The position numbers and the translations under genes are program-made. A model generated the notes under the pieces. The model saw nothing but the letters and a program-made list of their open reading frames with translations. It was not told the origin of the DNA and ran no database searches. 64,000 nucleotides of DNA from CAYMEK01 sp964389305 (GTDB lineage Bacteria; Spirochaetota; Spirochaetia; SZUA-6; DRHE01), in the NCBI GenBank assembly GCA_964389305.1, contig CAYMEK010000020.1, positions 1 through 64,000 of the forward strand, in the 5' to 3' direction. Shown here piece after piece: positions 33,428 to 41,892 of this stretch. Position 1 is the stretch's first letter. The number at the start of each line of letters is the position of its first letter.

Positions 33428-34213
33428 TTGAACTCAAGCGACAATTCCCCTTTGCTTGCGCTGCGGGAGGTGCGCAGGTACTTCGGCGGCATCAAAGCAG
33501 TCGACGGGGTCAGCTTCGACGTGGCTGCCCACAGCATCACCGGACTGATCGGTCCCAACGGGGCGGGGAAAACCACTCTCTTCAACCTCATCTCGGGGTT
33601 CTACAAGCCCGACGGGGGTGAAATCTACTTTCAGGACGAAAGGATCGAGGGGCTGTCTCTGAACCAGACCTTCCACAGGGGGCTGTGCCGGACCTTTCAG
33701 ATCAGCCGGGAGCTGAAACTGATGACGGTAATGGAGAATTTGATGCTGGTGCCGCCCGGCCAGGAGGGGGAAAAGCTCTGGCGTTCCTGGTTTTTCCCCA
33801 ACCTGGTGAAGAATCAGGAGCGGCAGCTGCGGGATAAAGCTCTGCAGAGCCTGGAAACAGTCGGCCTTCTGCACCTCAAGGACGAGTACGCCGGCAACCT
33901 GTCCGGCGGTCAGAAAAGGCTTCTCGAGCTGGCCCGCACCATGATGGCCTCTCCGACATTGATCATGTTCGACGAGCCCGGCGCCGGTGTGAATCCTTCC
34001 GAGCGTAGGACCCTGGCGGACAGGATCCGGAAGCTGGTGAAGGAACAGGGGATTACAGTGCTTTTAATCGGCCATGAAATGGAGCTGGTGATGGATGTCT
34101 GCGATCCCATCGTAGTTCTGGATCGAGGCAAAGTCCTGACCCGAGGAACTCCCGACGAGGTGCGAAGCGACAACCGCGTGCTGGAGGTCTATCTTGGAGG
34201 TACAAGGGCATGA
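33428..34213 (+). CDS. livG: Branched-chain amino acid ABC transporter ATPase LivG (second system)
   Basis: 261 residues from a TTG at 33428, preferred because GAGGAG lies eight nt before it. An ATG at 33407 has no ribosome site. Walker A GPNGAGKT, signature LSGGQKRLLELARTM, Walker B LIMFDEPGAGVN, and LIGHEMELV as H-loop. Unlike the LivG at 21503-22273, this copy keeps the canonical signature. It overlaps livF by 4 nt in an operon with LivH and LivM. Confidence 0.92.
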   Translation: MNSSDNSPLLALREVRRYFGGIKAVDGVSFDVAAHSITGLIGPNGAGKTTLFNLISGFYKPDGGEIYFQDERIEGLSLNQTFHRGLCRTFQISRELKLMTVMENLMLVPPGQEGEKLWRSWFFPNLVKNQERQLRDKALQSLETVGLLHLKDEYAGNLSGGQKRLLELARTMMASPTLIMFDEPGAGVNPSERRTLADRIRKLVKEQGITVLLIGHEMELVMDVCDPIVVLDRGKVLTRGTPDEVRSDNRVLEVYLGGTRA

Positions 34214-34911
34214 GCAAGCTGCGCATAGAAAATGTTGTCTCCGGCTACGGAGGTATGGATGTTCTTCACGGCCTGTCTCTTGAAGTCGAGGAGGGGAAGA
34301 TCGTAACCTTGCTCGGTCCCAATGGCTCCGGGAAGACGACAGCCCTGAGAACCATCTTCGGCCTCCTCGCTCCCAGGCAGGGCAGGGTCTTGTACAAGGA
34401 CGAGGATATCACCGGCTTCCCTCCCGAGAAGATCGCCCGCAGCGGGATGTGCTACGTTCCGCAGGAAGAGAATATCTTTCCTTCTCTGACCGTTCAGGAA
34501 AACCTGGAGATGGGCGCCTTCACCCGCGAGGACGATTTCCGACCTCGGATGGAGGAGGTGTACGCGCTGTTTCCGGATCTGACAGACCGGCGCAGGAGCC
34601 GGGCGGGAGATTTGAGTGGCGGTATGCGCCAGATGTTGGCCATCGGCAGGGCGTTGATGCTGAATCCGGAGATGCTTCTCCTCGATGAGCCTTCCACCGG
34701 TCTGGCCCCCTTTCTGGTGGAACAGATATTCGAGAAGATCCAGACCCTGAACAAGCAGGGAGTAACGGTGTTCCTGGTCGAACAGAACGCTCAGGCCCTG
34801 CGCTGCGCCGACCGGGCCTATATCCTCGAGGGCGGCGAGAAAAAGGCCGAAGGCACGGCTCAGGAACTCATGAACGACGCAGAAATCGGCCGGCACTACT
34901 TGGGGAGGTAA
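34210..34911 (+). CDS. livF: Branched-chain amino acid ABC transporter ATPase LivF (second system)
   Basis: 233 residues with Walker A GPNGSGKT near 37, signature DLSGGMRQMLAIGRAL, Walker B MLLLDEPSTGLAP and VEQNAQAL. It pairs with the LivG of 33428-34213. The ATG overlaps the livG stop in ATGA. LivH follows one base later. Confidence 0.92.
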   Translation: MSKLRIENVVSGYGGMDVLHGLSLEVEEGKIVTLLGPNGSGKTTALRTIFGLLAPRQGRVLYKDEDITGFPPEKIARSGMCYVPQEENIFPSLTVQENLEMGAFTREDDFRPRMEEVYALFPDLTDRRRSRAGDLSGGMRQMLAIGRALMLNPEMLLLDEPSTGLAPFLVEQIFEKIQTLNKQGVTVFLVEQNAQALRCADRAYILEGGEKKAEGTAQELMNDAEIGRHYLGR

Positions 34912-34912
34912 A

Positions 34913-35821
34913 ATGATAGAGCTGATCGTATACGGCATCATACTGGGCAGCATTATCGCCCTGGGAAGCGTGGGTCTCACCCTGATCTGGGGAATCACCG
35001 ACCTGTTCAACTGCGCTCACGGCGACCAGATCACGGTCGGGGCTTATATCGCCCTGCTGTTCGTGGGGCTGTTCTCTCGGATCGGGCCGCTGCAAGGGAA
35101 CGTGGGCCCCTTTTCGTTCAGCTGGGGATTGCTCCTGTCGTTCATTCCCTCGATAATCATCTCGGTGGCCCTGGCGGTTGCCGTGGACCGGCTGGTATAC
35201 AAGCGCATGCGCCGGGCCGGGGCCCACTTCATCACCGCCTTCATCGCCTCGATAGGGGTGGCCTGGGGCTTACGGGGATTCGTCTACATTATCTGGGGAG
35301 CGGATTTCCACTTCTACTCCGTGGGGCTGAGACCGGTCTTATTCTTACCGGCGGGCATCAAGCTCCGTATCGACGAGATCTTCATCATGGCGGTGGCCTG
35401 GGCTTCCGTGGCCGCGGTGTACCTGTTCCTGCGCAGGACCAGGACCGGTAAGGCTTTGCGGGCCCTGGCCGATAACCCCAACCTGGCGCGGGTGGCGGGG
35501 ATCAACACGGAGCGCATGTTGATCTGGGCCTGGGGACTCGCGGGCATGCTGGTTGCTATCGCCGGTGTCCTGTACGGGATCGAGACCCAGCTTCGTCCCG
35601 AGATGGGCTGGATCTTCCTGCTGCCTCTATTTGCCGCGGTAATCCTGGGCGGCAAGGGCAGCATCACCGGGGCTCTGGCCGGCGGGCTGGTGATGGGAAT
35701 CGCACAGCAGGTATCGACGCTCTTTCTGGTGCCCACGTACAAGCCGGCCGTCGCCTTCATAATCATGATCCTGGTGCTCATTTTCCGGCCCAAGGGCATC
35801 TTCGGAAGGGGGAAAGCATAA
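34913..35821 (+). CDS. livH: Branched-chain amino acid ABC transporter permease LivH (second system)
   Basis: 302 residues, about eight helices. Family markers are SVGLTLIWGITDLFNCAHGD near 20-40 and FAAVILGGKGSITGALAGGL near 240-259. Compared with the first LivH, the usual NFAHG is NCAHGD. It shares one base with the livM start (TAATG). The gene order ATPase-ATPase-permease-permease is the reverse of the first liv operon, so the two systems are probably not recent duplicates. Confidence 0.92.
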   Translation: MIELIVYGIILGSIIALGSVGLTLIWGITDLFNCAHGDQITVGAYIALLFVGLFSRIGPLQGNVGPFSFSWGLLLSFIPSIIISVALAVAVDRLVYKRMRRAGAHFITAFIASIGVAWGLRGFVYIIWGADFHFYSVGLRPVLFLPAGIKLRIDEIFIMAVAWASVAAVYLFLRRTRTGKALRALADNPNLARVAGINTERMLIWAWGLAGMLVAIAGVLYGIETQLRPEMGWIFLLPLFAAVILGGKGSITGALAGGLVMGIAQQVSTLFLVPTYKPAVAFIIMILVLIFRPKGIFGRGKA

Positions 35822-36780
35822 TGGCGGGAATCCTCGATTTTCTGGTCTCATTCGCCATCATGGCCTCGATCTACGCCATCTTCAGCATGGCCTTGAACGT
35901 ACACTGGGGCTACACCGGTCTGCTGAACTTCGGGATCGCCGGCTTCTTCGCGGTCGGCGCCTACGCCTCGGCCCTGTTCACCGCCAAGATGCCCACCGGT
36001 GCCCTGGCGAACTACGTGAAGCAGGCCTTCGGCTTCAATCTTCCCTTCCTGCTCGGAGTTGCGGCGGCGGCGGTTTTCGCCGGTGTGGTCGCGATCCTGA
36101 TCGGATTGCTCACCCTACGCTTGAGCGAGGGATACCTGGCTATTTCGGCCATAGGGATCGCGGAGACGATCCGGATTTTCTTCAACAACGAACGCTGGCT
36201 GGCAAACGGAGCTCAAGGGCTTATCGGCATCAAGCGGCCTCTCAGCAACCTGGTACCGCCCGCCTATTACAACTACGTGTACCTGCTCATCGTGGTGATC
36301 TTCCTCCTGGTGATCTACTTCGCCCTGGAGCGGGGAATCCGCTCCCCGTGGGGCAGGGTACTGAGGGCCATCCGGGAGGACGAAGTAATGGCCGCCGCCG
36401 ACGGGAAGAGCGTCTTTTTCTTCAAGCTGCAATCGCTGGCCCTGGGCGCCATGATCATGGGCATCGCGGGGGCCCTGTACGCCCATTACTCCGCCGCCAT
36501 CCAGCCCAGCGTGTTCGAGCCTCTGTTCGGGACCTTTATCATCTGGACCATGCTTACCGTCGGTGGAACCGGCAACAACAAGGGGGCCATCCTGGGGGCC
36601 TTCGTGGTCTGGGCGATCTGGTCCTGGAGCACCTTCGCGATTCTGAAGCTGGTGCCGGCCGGATTCCAGACCCGGGCGCCCTACATCCGCTATGTCATAA
36701 TCGGCCTGCTCCTGGTCCTGTTCACGGTGACCCGTCCGAAGGGTATCATAGGCGAAGAGCGTCAGGTTTCCCGCTTTTGA
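35821..36780 (+). CDS. livM: Branched-chain amino acid ABC transporter permease LivM (second system)
   Basis: 319 residues with IFSMALNVHWGYTGLLNFG near 20-38, LRLSEGYLAISAIGIAETIR near 100-119 and IWTMLTVGGTGNNKGAILGA near 241-260. It completes the channel with LivH. No substrate-binding gene follows in the same direction; the livK at 37736-38992 lies 1 kb downstream on the opposite strand and is the best candidate partner. Confidence 0.92.
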   Translation: MAGILDFLVSFAIMASIYAIFSMALNVHWGYTGLLNFGIAGFFAVGAYASALFTAKMPTGALANYVKQAFGFNLPFLLGVAAAAVFAGVVAILIGLLTLRLSEGYLAISAIGIAETIRIFFNNERWLANGAQGLIGIKRPLSNLVPPAYYNYVYLLIVVIFLLVIYFALERGIRSPWGRVLRAIREDEVMAAADGKSVFFFKLQSLALGAMIMGIAGALYAHYSAAIQPSVFEPLFGTFIIWTMLTVGGTGNNKGAILGAFVVWAIWSWSTFAILKLVPAGFQTRAPYIRYVIIGLLLVLFTVTRPKGIIGEERQVSRF

Positions 36781-36887
36781 AGCTATAGGGGAATACGATT
36801 GGGGAATACAAACGCCCTGGAAAAATGTGCTTGAAAAACGGGGCGGGTATGGTACACATTAATACAGGTAGGTAGGAGGTTTATCCC

Positions 36888-37100
36888 ATGGTAACGATCG
36901 TCTGTAATTCCTGTAACAAGCAGATTCAGAATCCCTCGTTGGACAGGAACTTCTTCAGCGTCCTGGGAAAGGACGTCTGTCGCTCTTGCTGGACCAAGAT
37001 GAAGGCCAAGGCGGAGGCCATGGCCGTCGTGAAGGGCAACTACACGTGGCCCCGCTATCGAAGCGCGTTAGCCGAAACTGTCCGCAAGATGTGCAAATAG
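36888..37100 (+). CDS. Small cysteine-pair (zinc ribbon-like) protein
   Basis: 70 residues with a strong ribosome site (TAGGAGG) before ATG 36888. Two cysteine pairs are visible: CNSC at residues 6-9 and CRSC near 31-34, spaced as in small treble-clef or LIM-like zinc fingers. The rest is basic and helical. A single Cys lies near the end (MCK). Function unknown. It has its own intergenic region before and after it and is probably a separately expressed regulator or adaptor. Confidence 0.7.
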   Translation: MVTIVCNSCNKQIQNPSLDRNFFSVLGKDVCRSCWTKMKAKAEAMAVVKGNYTWPRYRSALAETVRKMCK

Positions 37101-37201
37101 GATAGGCCTGAAGTCGTACGGCGGCGTTTCCACCATTCGAATCATTACGCCAAGCCTCGTTCTCGCTTGTCGCTTCCGCAGACAGAGGGAGGAGAGGTAG
37201 C

Positions 37202-37645
37202 TTGGAGCCTCGGATCACAAAGTTAGTCGACGATCCCGATGTATTCTATACCGTCTACTGGTCCCGGCTGGCCAAGGCGGACCGCTATGAGATCGTCACC
37301 AAGGTCCCGTCTATGTCAGGCATATTCGAGTTATATTTCGAGGACAGGTATAAAAAGCTCAATCTTTTTCACGTCGCCAAAGCCTGGTACGGAGGCTTGA
37401 GGAACTGGATCAGAAAAGCGACCGACCCGGAGCTGGAAGAGGACAAGGAGAGAAAGCAGCTACTGGAGAAGTATGACTGCTACTACCGCTACACCATGAT
37501 TCCCTCCTATGCCGACATGAGCGATGTACTGTATTTTTTTGCCGCCACCTACCTGCCCAGCCGGCACAAGGTGGTCGCCTCCGGACGTTACCAAAACATC
37601 TTTGTCAACGAAGTATCCGCGGACAAGATCATAGACCTGAGGTAA
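37202..37645 (+). CDS. Conserved-looking hypothetical protein, no family recognised
   Basis: 147 residues from a TTG at 37202 with a long purine-rich ribosome site (GGAGGAGAGG). It is rich in Tyr and Trp, has no membrane helix or signal peptide, and looks like a compact alpha/beta protein: VFYTVYWSRLAKADRYEIVTK at the start (a hydrophobic strand pattern), then KAWYGGLRNWIRKATDPELE and YFFAATYLPSRHKVVASGRY. It ends just before a bidirectional terminator. I do not recognise a function. Confidence 0.65.
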   Translation: MEPRITKLVDDPDVFYTVYWSRLAKADRYEIVTKVPSMSGIFELYFEDRYKKLNLFHVAKAWYGGLRNWIRKATDPELEEDKERKQLLEKYDCYYRYTMIPSYADMSDVLYFFAATYLPSRHKVVASGRYQNIFVNEVSADKIIDLR

Positions 37646-37660
37646 GGATAACCAAAAAAA

Positions 37661-37691
37661 GGGCCGGTTCTTCGCTGGAAGAACCGGCCTT
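37661..37691. terminator. Bidirectional rho-independent terminator
   Basis: GGCCGGTTCTTC at 37662-37673 pairs with GAAGAACCGGCC at 37678-37689 over a 4-nt GCTG loop, and the flanks are AAAAAAA on the left (a U-tract for minus-strand transcripts) and TTCTC on the right. It lies between the convergent genes at 37202-37645 and 37736-38992. Confidence 0.88.
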
Positions 37692-37735
37692 CTCACGTTT
37701 CAGGCTGTTGTTAAAGCCTTTGCCGCCAGCCCCGC

Positions 37736-38992
37736 TTACGGGGTTTCGAAGCGTACCGTTTCGATATAGGGCTCGTTTTCAACATAGGACCAGACTTCGA
37801 TAGGAGTAACCGTGTCGCCGTTTTTATCGAAGTCCTCGGCGCCCGCCGCCCCTTCATAGTTGATATCTTTGCCGTCTTTGAGGAGCTGCAGAGCCTTCTT
37901 GAGGCCGTCTACGCCGGCTACGGCCACCTGTCCCGGAGGATTGGAAACCCGCCGTAGATTGTCGCGTACGTTCACACCGTTGACCGGCTTGTCCTCGTCC
38001 TGCGCCAGGGCGGCCGCCAGAGCCGCAATCACCACGCCGTCGTAGATGTTGGTCATGTAGGGCAGCGGAGGCAGCTCGCCGTACTTGTCCTGGTAGTCCC
38101 GCTCGAAATTGGTCAGAGAGTCACCGCTCACGCTGCCGGGCGCGGTGCCCAAAAAGCCAGCCAGATTCTTGGCGCCCAGAGCTTCAGGCATCTCCACAGA
38201 CTTGGTACCATCGCAGAACAGCAGGTCGGTGGTCTTGTTGTATCCCGCCTCGAAGAACTCCTTCAGGTACACGGTGGCCTGGCCCGGGTAGCTAAGGGCG
38301 AGCATGACCTCGGGCTTGGACTGCATGATCTGCCGCAGCTCGGATACGTAGGTTGGCGCCGGCTTTTCGTCATGCGGCACCGCGGCCACCACCTTGCCTC
38401 CCTCCGCCTCGAAGGAGGCCTTGAACTCGTCGAGCAGTCCCTGGCCGTAGGGATTGTTGACATAGAAAACCGCTGCGGTCTTGTAGCCGGCCTCCGCCGC
38501 CAGCTTTCCGAGCACGACTCCCTGGAGAGCATCCGAGGGCACTGTTCTAAAAAGGAAATCCTTGCCCTCGTCGGCGGGCAGGTAGGTGATCAGAGGCGAA
38601 GTGGAGGCGTTGGAAATCTGGGGAATTTCGTTGGGAATCGAGACCGATTCCGCCACCGGTATGGTAACGCCGCTGGCCGCAGCCCCGATCAGGGCGACGA
38701 CCTTCTCCACGTTCACCAGGGTACGCGCGGCCTCTACGCCCGGAATGGCCGCAGTTTCCGTATCCGCATATTTCAGGTCGACCTGAATACCTGCCTCGCC
38801 CAGTTGCTCGGAGGCCAGGTCACAGGCCAGTCGAAATCCTTGACCGAACTCCGCCAGGGGGCCTGTCAGGGGAACCAGGACGCCGATCTTGACCGGCGCT
38901 ATCGCCGCTTCCTCTTTTTTACACCCGGTTAGCATCAGACCCAAGGCCAGCGCTGCCGCGAGCAACAGAAGTAAGGTCTTTTTCATTTCCAT
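37736..38992 (-). CDS. livK: Branched-chain amino acid ABC transporter, substrate-binding lipoprotein
   Basis: 418 residues. A lipoprotein signal MKKTLLLLLAAALALGLMLT ends in the lipobox LTGC with Cys24 as the likely lipidated residue. The mature domain follows the LivJ/LivK family: VKIGVLVPLTGPLAEFGQGF, ALIGAAASGVTIP, and a C-terminal NIYDGVVIAALAAALAQ. It probably delivers ligand to the LivGFHM system at 33428-36780. It differs from the livK at 18280, which has no lipobox, and is expressed from its own promoter on the other strand. Confidence 0.92.
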   Translation of the reverse strand: MEMKKTLLLLLAAALALGLMLTGCKKEEAAIAPVKIGVLVPLTGPLAEFGQGFRLACDLASEQLGEAGIQVDLKYADTETAAIPGVEAARTLVNVEKVVALIGAAASGVTIPVAESVSIPNEIPQISNASTSPLITYLPADEGKDFLFRTVPSDALQGVVLGKLAAEAGYKTAAVFYVNNPYGQGLLDEFKASFEAEGGKVVAAVPHDEKPAPTYVSELRQIMQSKPEVMLALSYPGQATVYLKEFFEAGYNKTTDLLFCDGTKSVEMPEALGAKNLAGFLGTAPGSVSGDSLTNFERDYQDKYGELPPLPYMTNIYDGVVIAALAAALAQDEDKPVNGVNVRDNLRRVSNPPGQVAVAGVDGLKKALQLLKDGKDINYEGAAGAEDFDKNGDTVTPIEVWSYVENEPYIETVRFETP

Positions 38993-39027
38993 CCTCCTTT
39001 GGATATGATGGTTTTTAGTATTATGAA

Positions 39028-39056
39028 TTCTTATCGTTCAGAGGTGCGAATGTCAA
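39028..39056 (-). promoter_or_regulatory. Likely promoter for the livK lipoprotein gene
   Basis: On the minus strand TTGACA (39051-39056), a 17-nt spacer and TAAGAA (39028-39033). The minus 35 is perfect and the minus 10 weak. The ribosome site AAGGAGG precedes the ATG. Confidence 0.45.
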
Positions 39057-39074
39057 GGGAACGAATTTATAAAT

Positions 39075-39926
39075 TCAGGCGAGCAGATTCGTCAGGCCCC
39101 GCCGGCGGGCGTAGTCGACCACTTCTTCGACCTCCCGCCGCAGAGGCCGCCGGCGCAGCTCGGCGTAATCGGCCGCTTTCCAGGCGGGATGGTACTGATC
39201 CATGATATTCAAGAAGGTGTTCGGGGAGACGCGGTCGGCCAGGAAATCGATGACCGCCTCGGAGCCGGCCGCTGCCCCGGGAAGCACCAGGTGCCTGACC
39301 AGGAGCCCCCGGACGGCAACACCCCGGTCATCGAGCCGAAGATCTCCCACCTGGCGATGCATCTCCAGCAGGGCCTGCCGGCAGTAGGTGGCGTAGTTCT
39401 TGACGCCGGAGTATCTCTCCCCGGCTTCGTCGTTGCCGTACTTGAAGTCCGGCATGTAGATCTGAACCGCTCCGGCCAGCTCTTTGAGGAAATCGGGATT
39501 CTCGTAGCCGCCGCAGTTGTAAACGACCGGAAGGCGCAGGCCCCGTTGTCTGGCTTTCTCGAGGGCTTCGAAGATCTGAACGGCTTGGGGGGTCGGGGTA
39601 ACCAGGTTGATATTCTCCGCGCCCCGGTCCTGCAGCTCCAGCATGATGCGAACCAGCTCTTCCCGGGAAATCGTGCGCCCGTAGTCGAGCTGGCTGATGT
39701 CGTAGTTCTGGCAAAAAACACAACTCAGGTTGCAGCAGGTGAAGAAAATCGTACCCGATCCGCCCCTTCCGACCAGCACCGATTCCTCGCCGAAGTGCAG
39801 GTTGGCCGAAGAGACAACCGGTTCGCTGCCCAGCCGGCACAGGCCCTTGCGGCCCTCTAAACGATTGACCCGGCAGAAGTTGGGGCATAGCTCGCAGTGT
39901 TCAAGCCAGTGCGTAAGGTCGGACAT
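39075..39926 (-). CDS. PflX-like radical SAM Fe-S protein
   Basis: 283 residues from the ATG at 39926. The longer frame to 40067 would translate straight through a tRNA gene and is rejected. The N-terminal cysteines CELCPNFC and GLCRLG could bind a second cluster. The radical SAM box is CNLSCVFC (C-x3-C-x2-C) near residue 65, within FFTCCNLSCVFCQNYDIS. ENINLVTPTPQAVQI and VYNCGGYE are family signatures of COG1313, the pyruvate formate-lyase activase-like PflX group. The substrate protein is unknown. It is probably cotranscribed with the tRNA-Thr in front of it. Confidence 0.85.
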   Translation of the reverse strand: MSDLTHWLEHCELCPNFCRVNRLEGRKGLCRLGSEPVVSSANLHFGEESVLVGRGGSGTIFFTCCNLSCVFCQNYDISQLDYGRTISREELVRIMLELQDRGAENINLVTPTPQAVQIFEALEKARQRGLRLPVVYNCGGYENPDFLKELAGAVQIYMPDFKYGNDEAGERYSGVKNYATYCRQALLEMHRQVGDLRLDDRGVAVRGLLVRHLVLPGAAAGSEAVIDFLADRVSPNTFLNIMDQYHPAWKAADYAELRRRPLRREVEEVVDYARRRGLTNLLA

Positions 39927-39973
39927 TGCAGGCTTCGGCTGGGCCGGAGCGTCCTCGGCCGCGGCCCAAAAAC

Positions 39974-40045
39974 AGCCAGAACTCGGATTTGAACCGAGGA
40001 CCTGCTCATTACGAGTGAGCTGCTCTACCGCTGAGCTATTCTGGC
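39974..40045 (-). tRNA. tRNA-Thr (anticodon CGT)
   Basis: On the minus strand a full cloverleaf can be drawn: acceptor GCCAGAA/TTCTGGC, D-stem GCTC/GAGC, anticodon stem GCTCA/TGAGC with loop CTCGTAA (anticodon CGT, reading ACG), and T-arm CTCGG-TTCAAAT-CCGAG. The 3' CCA is not encoded. Confidence 0.95.
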
Positions 40046-40057
40046 ATGACGCACGGT

Positions 40058-40087
40058 AAAATACCACTTTTCACCTGCTTTTGTAAA
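40058..40087 (-). promoter_or_regulatory. Promoter for tRNA-Thr
   Basis: Minus-strand TTTACA (40082-40087), 18-nt spacer, TATTTT (40058-40063), ending 12 nt before the tRNA 5' end at 40045. Confidence 0.45.
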
Positions 40088-40120
40088 GATTGAGCCTCGT
40101 CCCCTGTCCTGCACCTCTCA

Positions 40121-40147
40121 TCAAGGATTCCGGTCGTAGACCGATAA
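40121..40147 (+). promoter_or_regulatory. Sigma-28 (FliA)-like promoter before flgF
   Basis: TCAA at 40121-40124, a 15-nt spacer, and ACCGATAA at 40140-40147. The minus 10 matches the motility consensus GCCGATAA at seven of eight positions and the minus 35 matches TAAA at three of four. The gene starts 70 nt downstream. The match is by eye, but position before a flagellar operon supports it. Confidence 0.5.
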
Positions 40148-40217
40148 TCACATTGAAACCCGGGTGCGGATGGCGTCCCGGCCCTGGCAACAAGATTAGT
40201 GTCCGAGGAGGTGGCCC

Positions 40218-41066
40218 TTGATACGCGGCCTGTATACCGGAGCAAGCGGAATGGTGGTGCAGATGCACCGCCTCGATACGATTTCCAACAACCTGGCCAA
40301 CGTCGACCTGAACGGCTACAAGCGCGACACGGCCATCAACAAGGCGTTTCCCGAGATACTCCTGCGCCGGATGAACGACGACGGGGTCTACGTATTTCCC
40401 CTGGGATCGGTGGACAGCACACCGATAGTGGGCCGGCTGGGCACGGGTGTAGAGCTGAACGAAGTATTCACCGTCTTCAGCCAGGGATCCCTCAAGCAGA
40501 CCGAAAATCCCTTCGATCTCGCCCTGGAAGGGGAAGGTTTTCTTTCGGTGCTGCTCCCGGAAGGGGAGCGTTACACCCGCAACGGCTCGTTTCTGCTCAA
40601 CGATGAAGGCTATCTGGTTACCAAACACGGCGAGTTCGTTCTCGGGGAGAACGGTCCGATCAGACTGAAGAAGAACAACTTCGTTATCGACCAGGACGGG
40701 GTGATCTACCAGAACGCCAGTTTTGCCGGAGATCCCCGTCGGCTGGTGTCGCTCGAGGAGAACGAATGGGAGAACCTCGAGCGGGTCGATCGTTTGAAGA
40801 TCGTCGATTTCGAGCGGCCGCGTTATCTTCAGAAGGTGGGCAATTCCTTCTGGACAGATACCGAGGAATCAGGCCCGGCGGAGGTCATCTTCGGTGACCG
40901 GCGGCCCAAGGTGCGCCAGGGGTTTCTGGAGAGCTCGAATGTAAATGTCGTAACCGAGATGGTCCGTATGATCGAGGTCCAGAGGATCTACGAGGCCAAT
41001 CAGAAGACCATACAAACCCATGACAGCCTGCTCGGGCGCCTAATCAACGAAGCATTGCGAGTGTAG
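40218..41066 (+). CDS. flgF: Flagellar basal-body rod protein FlgF
   Basis: 282 residues, start TTG 40218 with GAGGAGG six nt before it. The N-terminal rod signature is LYTGASGMVVQMHRLDTISN-NLANV, and the C-terminal one is SNVNVVTEMVRMIEVQRIYEAN, both of the flagellar hook-rod family. A central beta-rich domain carries LEGEGFLSVLLPEGERYTRNG. It forms part of the proximal rod of the periplasmic flagellum. In Borrelia the equivalent is called FlhO. It leads the rod operon, with flgG following 13 nt later. Confidence 0.93.
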   Translation: MIRGLYTGASGMVVQMHRLDTISNNLANVDLNGYKRDTAINKAFPEILLRRMNDDGVYVFPLGSVDSTPIVGRLGTGVELNEVFTVFSQGSLKQTENPFDLALEGEGFLSVLLPEGERYTRNGSFLLNDEGYLVTKHGEFVLGENGPIRLKKNNFVIDQDGVIYQNASFAGDPRRLVSLEENEWENLERVDRLKIVDFERPRYLQKVGNSFWTDTEESGPAEVIFGDRRPKVRQGFLESSNVNVVTEMVRMIEVQRIYEANQKTIQTHDSLLGRLINEALRV

Positions 41067-41079
41067 GAGGTAGGCAGCG

Positions 41080-41874
41080 ATGATGCGATCCCTGTGGACT
41101 GCCGCATCCGGAATGGTGGGACAGCAGTTCAATATTGACACCATTGCCAACAATCTGGCCAATGTGAACACAACCGGGTTCAAGGCCAACCGGCCCGATT
41201 TCGAGGACCTTCTGTACCAGACCCTGCGGGTAGCCGGAACTCCGGCTACCGAAGTGACCCTGGTACCCACGGGCATTCAAGTCGGGCACGGTGTGCGGCC
41301 GGCCGCCACGCAGAAGATCTTTACTCAAGGAGCGCTGCAGGCAACCGGCAACGTGGCCGATCTGGCCATCGAAGGGGAGGGTTTCTTCCGGGTCCTCCTG
41401 TACGACGGAAGTTACGGCTATACCCGCGATGGCTCTTTCAAGATCGACTCCAACGGCCAACTGGTCAGCTCCAACGGCTATCGATTCCTGCCGGAAGTAA
41501 TCCTTCCCGAAGGATTCATCCGAGACACCCTGGCGATATCCCAGGACGGCAGGGTTACGGTCAAGGTGGAAGGAATGGAGGACCCCATAGAGGTGGGTCA
41601 GATCGAGATCTATCGTTTTGTCAACCCGGCGGGACTGCAGGCAGTCGGAGAGAACCTTTTCAAGGTTACCAATGCCACCGGAGAGGTCATCCCGGGCCGC
41701 CCCGGTTTCGACGGTATGGGCAAGATCGTTCAGAGGTTTCTGGAGATGTCCAACGTCTCGGTGGTGCAGGAGATGGTCAACATGATCGTCGCCCAGAGGG
41801 CCTACGAGACCAATTCGAAAGCGATCCAAACCTCAGACTCGATGCTGGCTACGGCCAACGGTCTGAAGCGCTAG
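41080..41874 (+). CDS. flgG: Flagellar basal-body distal rod protein FlgG
   Basis: 264 residues, the usual FlgG length. Signatures are SLWTAASGMVGQQFNIDTIA and NNLANVNTTGFKANRPDFEDL at the start, GALQATGNVADLAIEGEGFF in the middle, and LEMSNVSVVQEMVNMIVAQR at the end. It builds the distal rod. The start has GGAGG upstream in the 13-nt gap after flgF. Confidence 0.96.
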   Translation: MMRSLWTAASGMVGQQFNIDTIANNLANVNTTGFKANRPDFEDLLYQTLRVAGTPATEVTLVPTGIQVGHGVRPAATQKIFTQGALQATGNVADLAIEGEGFFRVLLYDGSYGYTRDGSFKIDSNGQLVSSNGYRFLPEVILPEGFIRDTLAISQDGRVTVKVEGMEDPIEVGQIEIYRFVNPAGLQAVGENLFKVTNATGEVIPGRPGFDGMGKIVQRFLEMSNVSVVQEMVNMIVAQRAYETNSKAIQTSDSMLATANGLKR

Positions 41875-41892
41875 GTGTAAGGGTAAGGCGCC

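Noticed and set aside
39927..40067. N-terminal extension of the radical SAM gene, to a start at 40067
   Set aside because: It is a translation of the tRNA-Thr gene and has no ribosome-binding site. The real start is the ATG at 39926.
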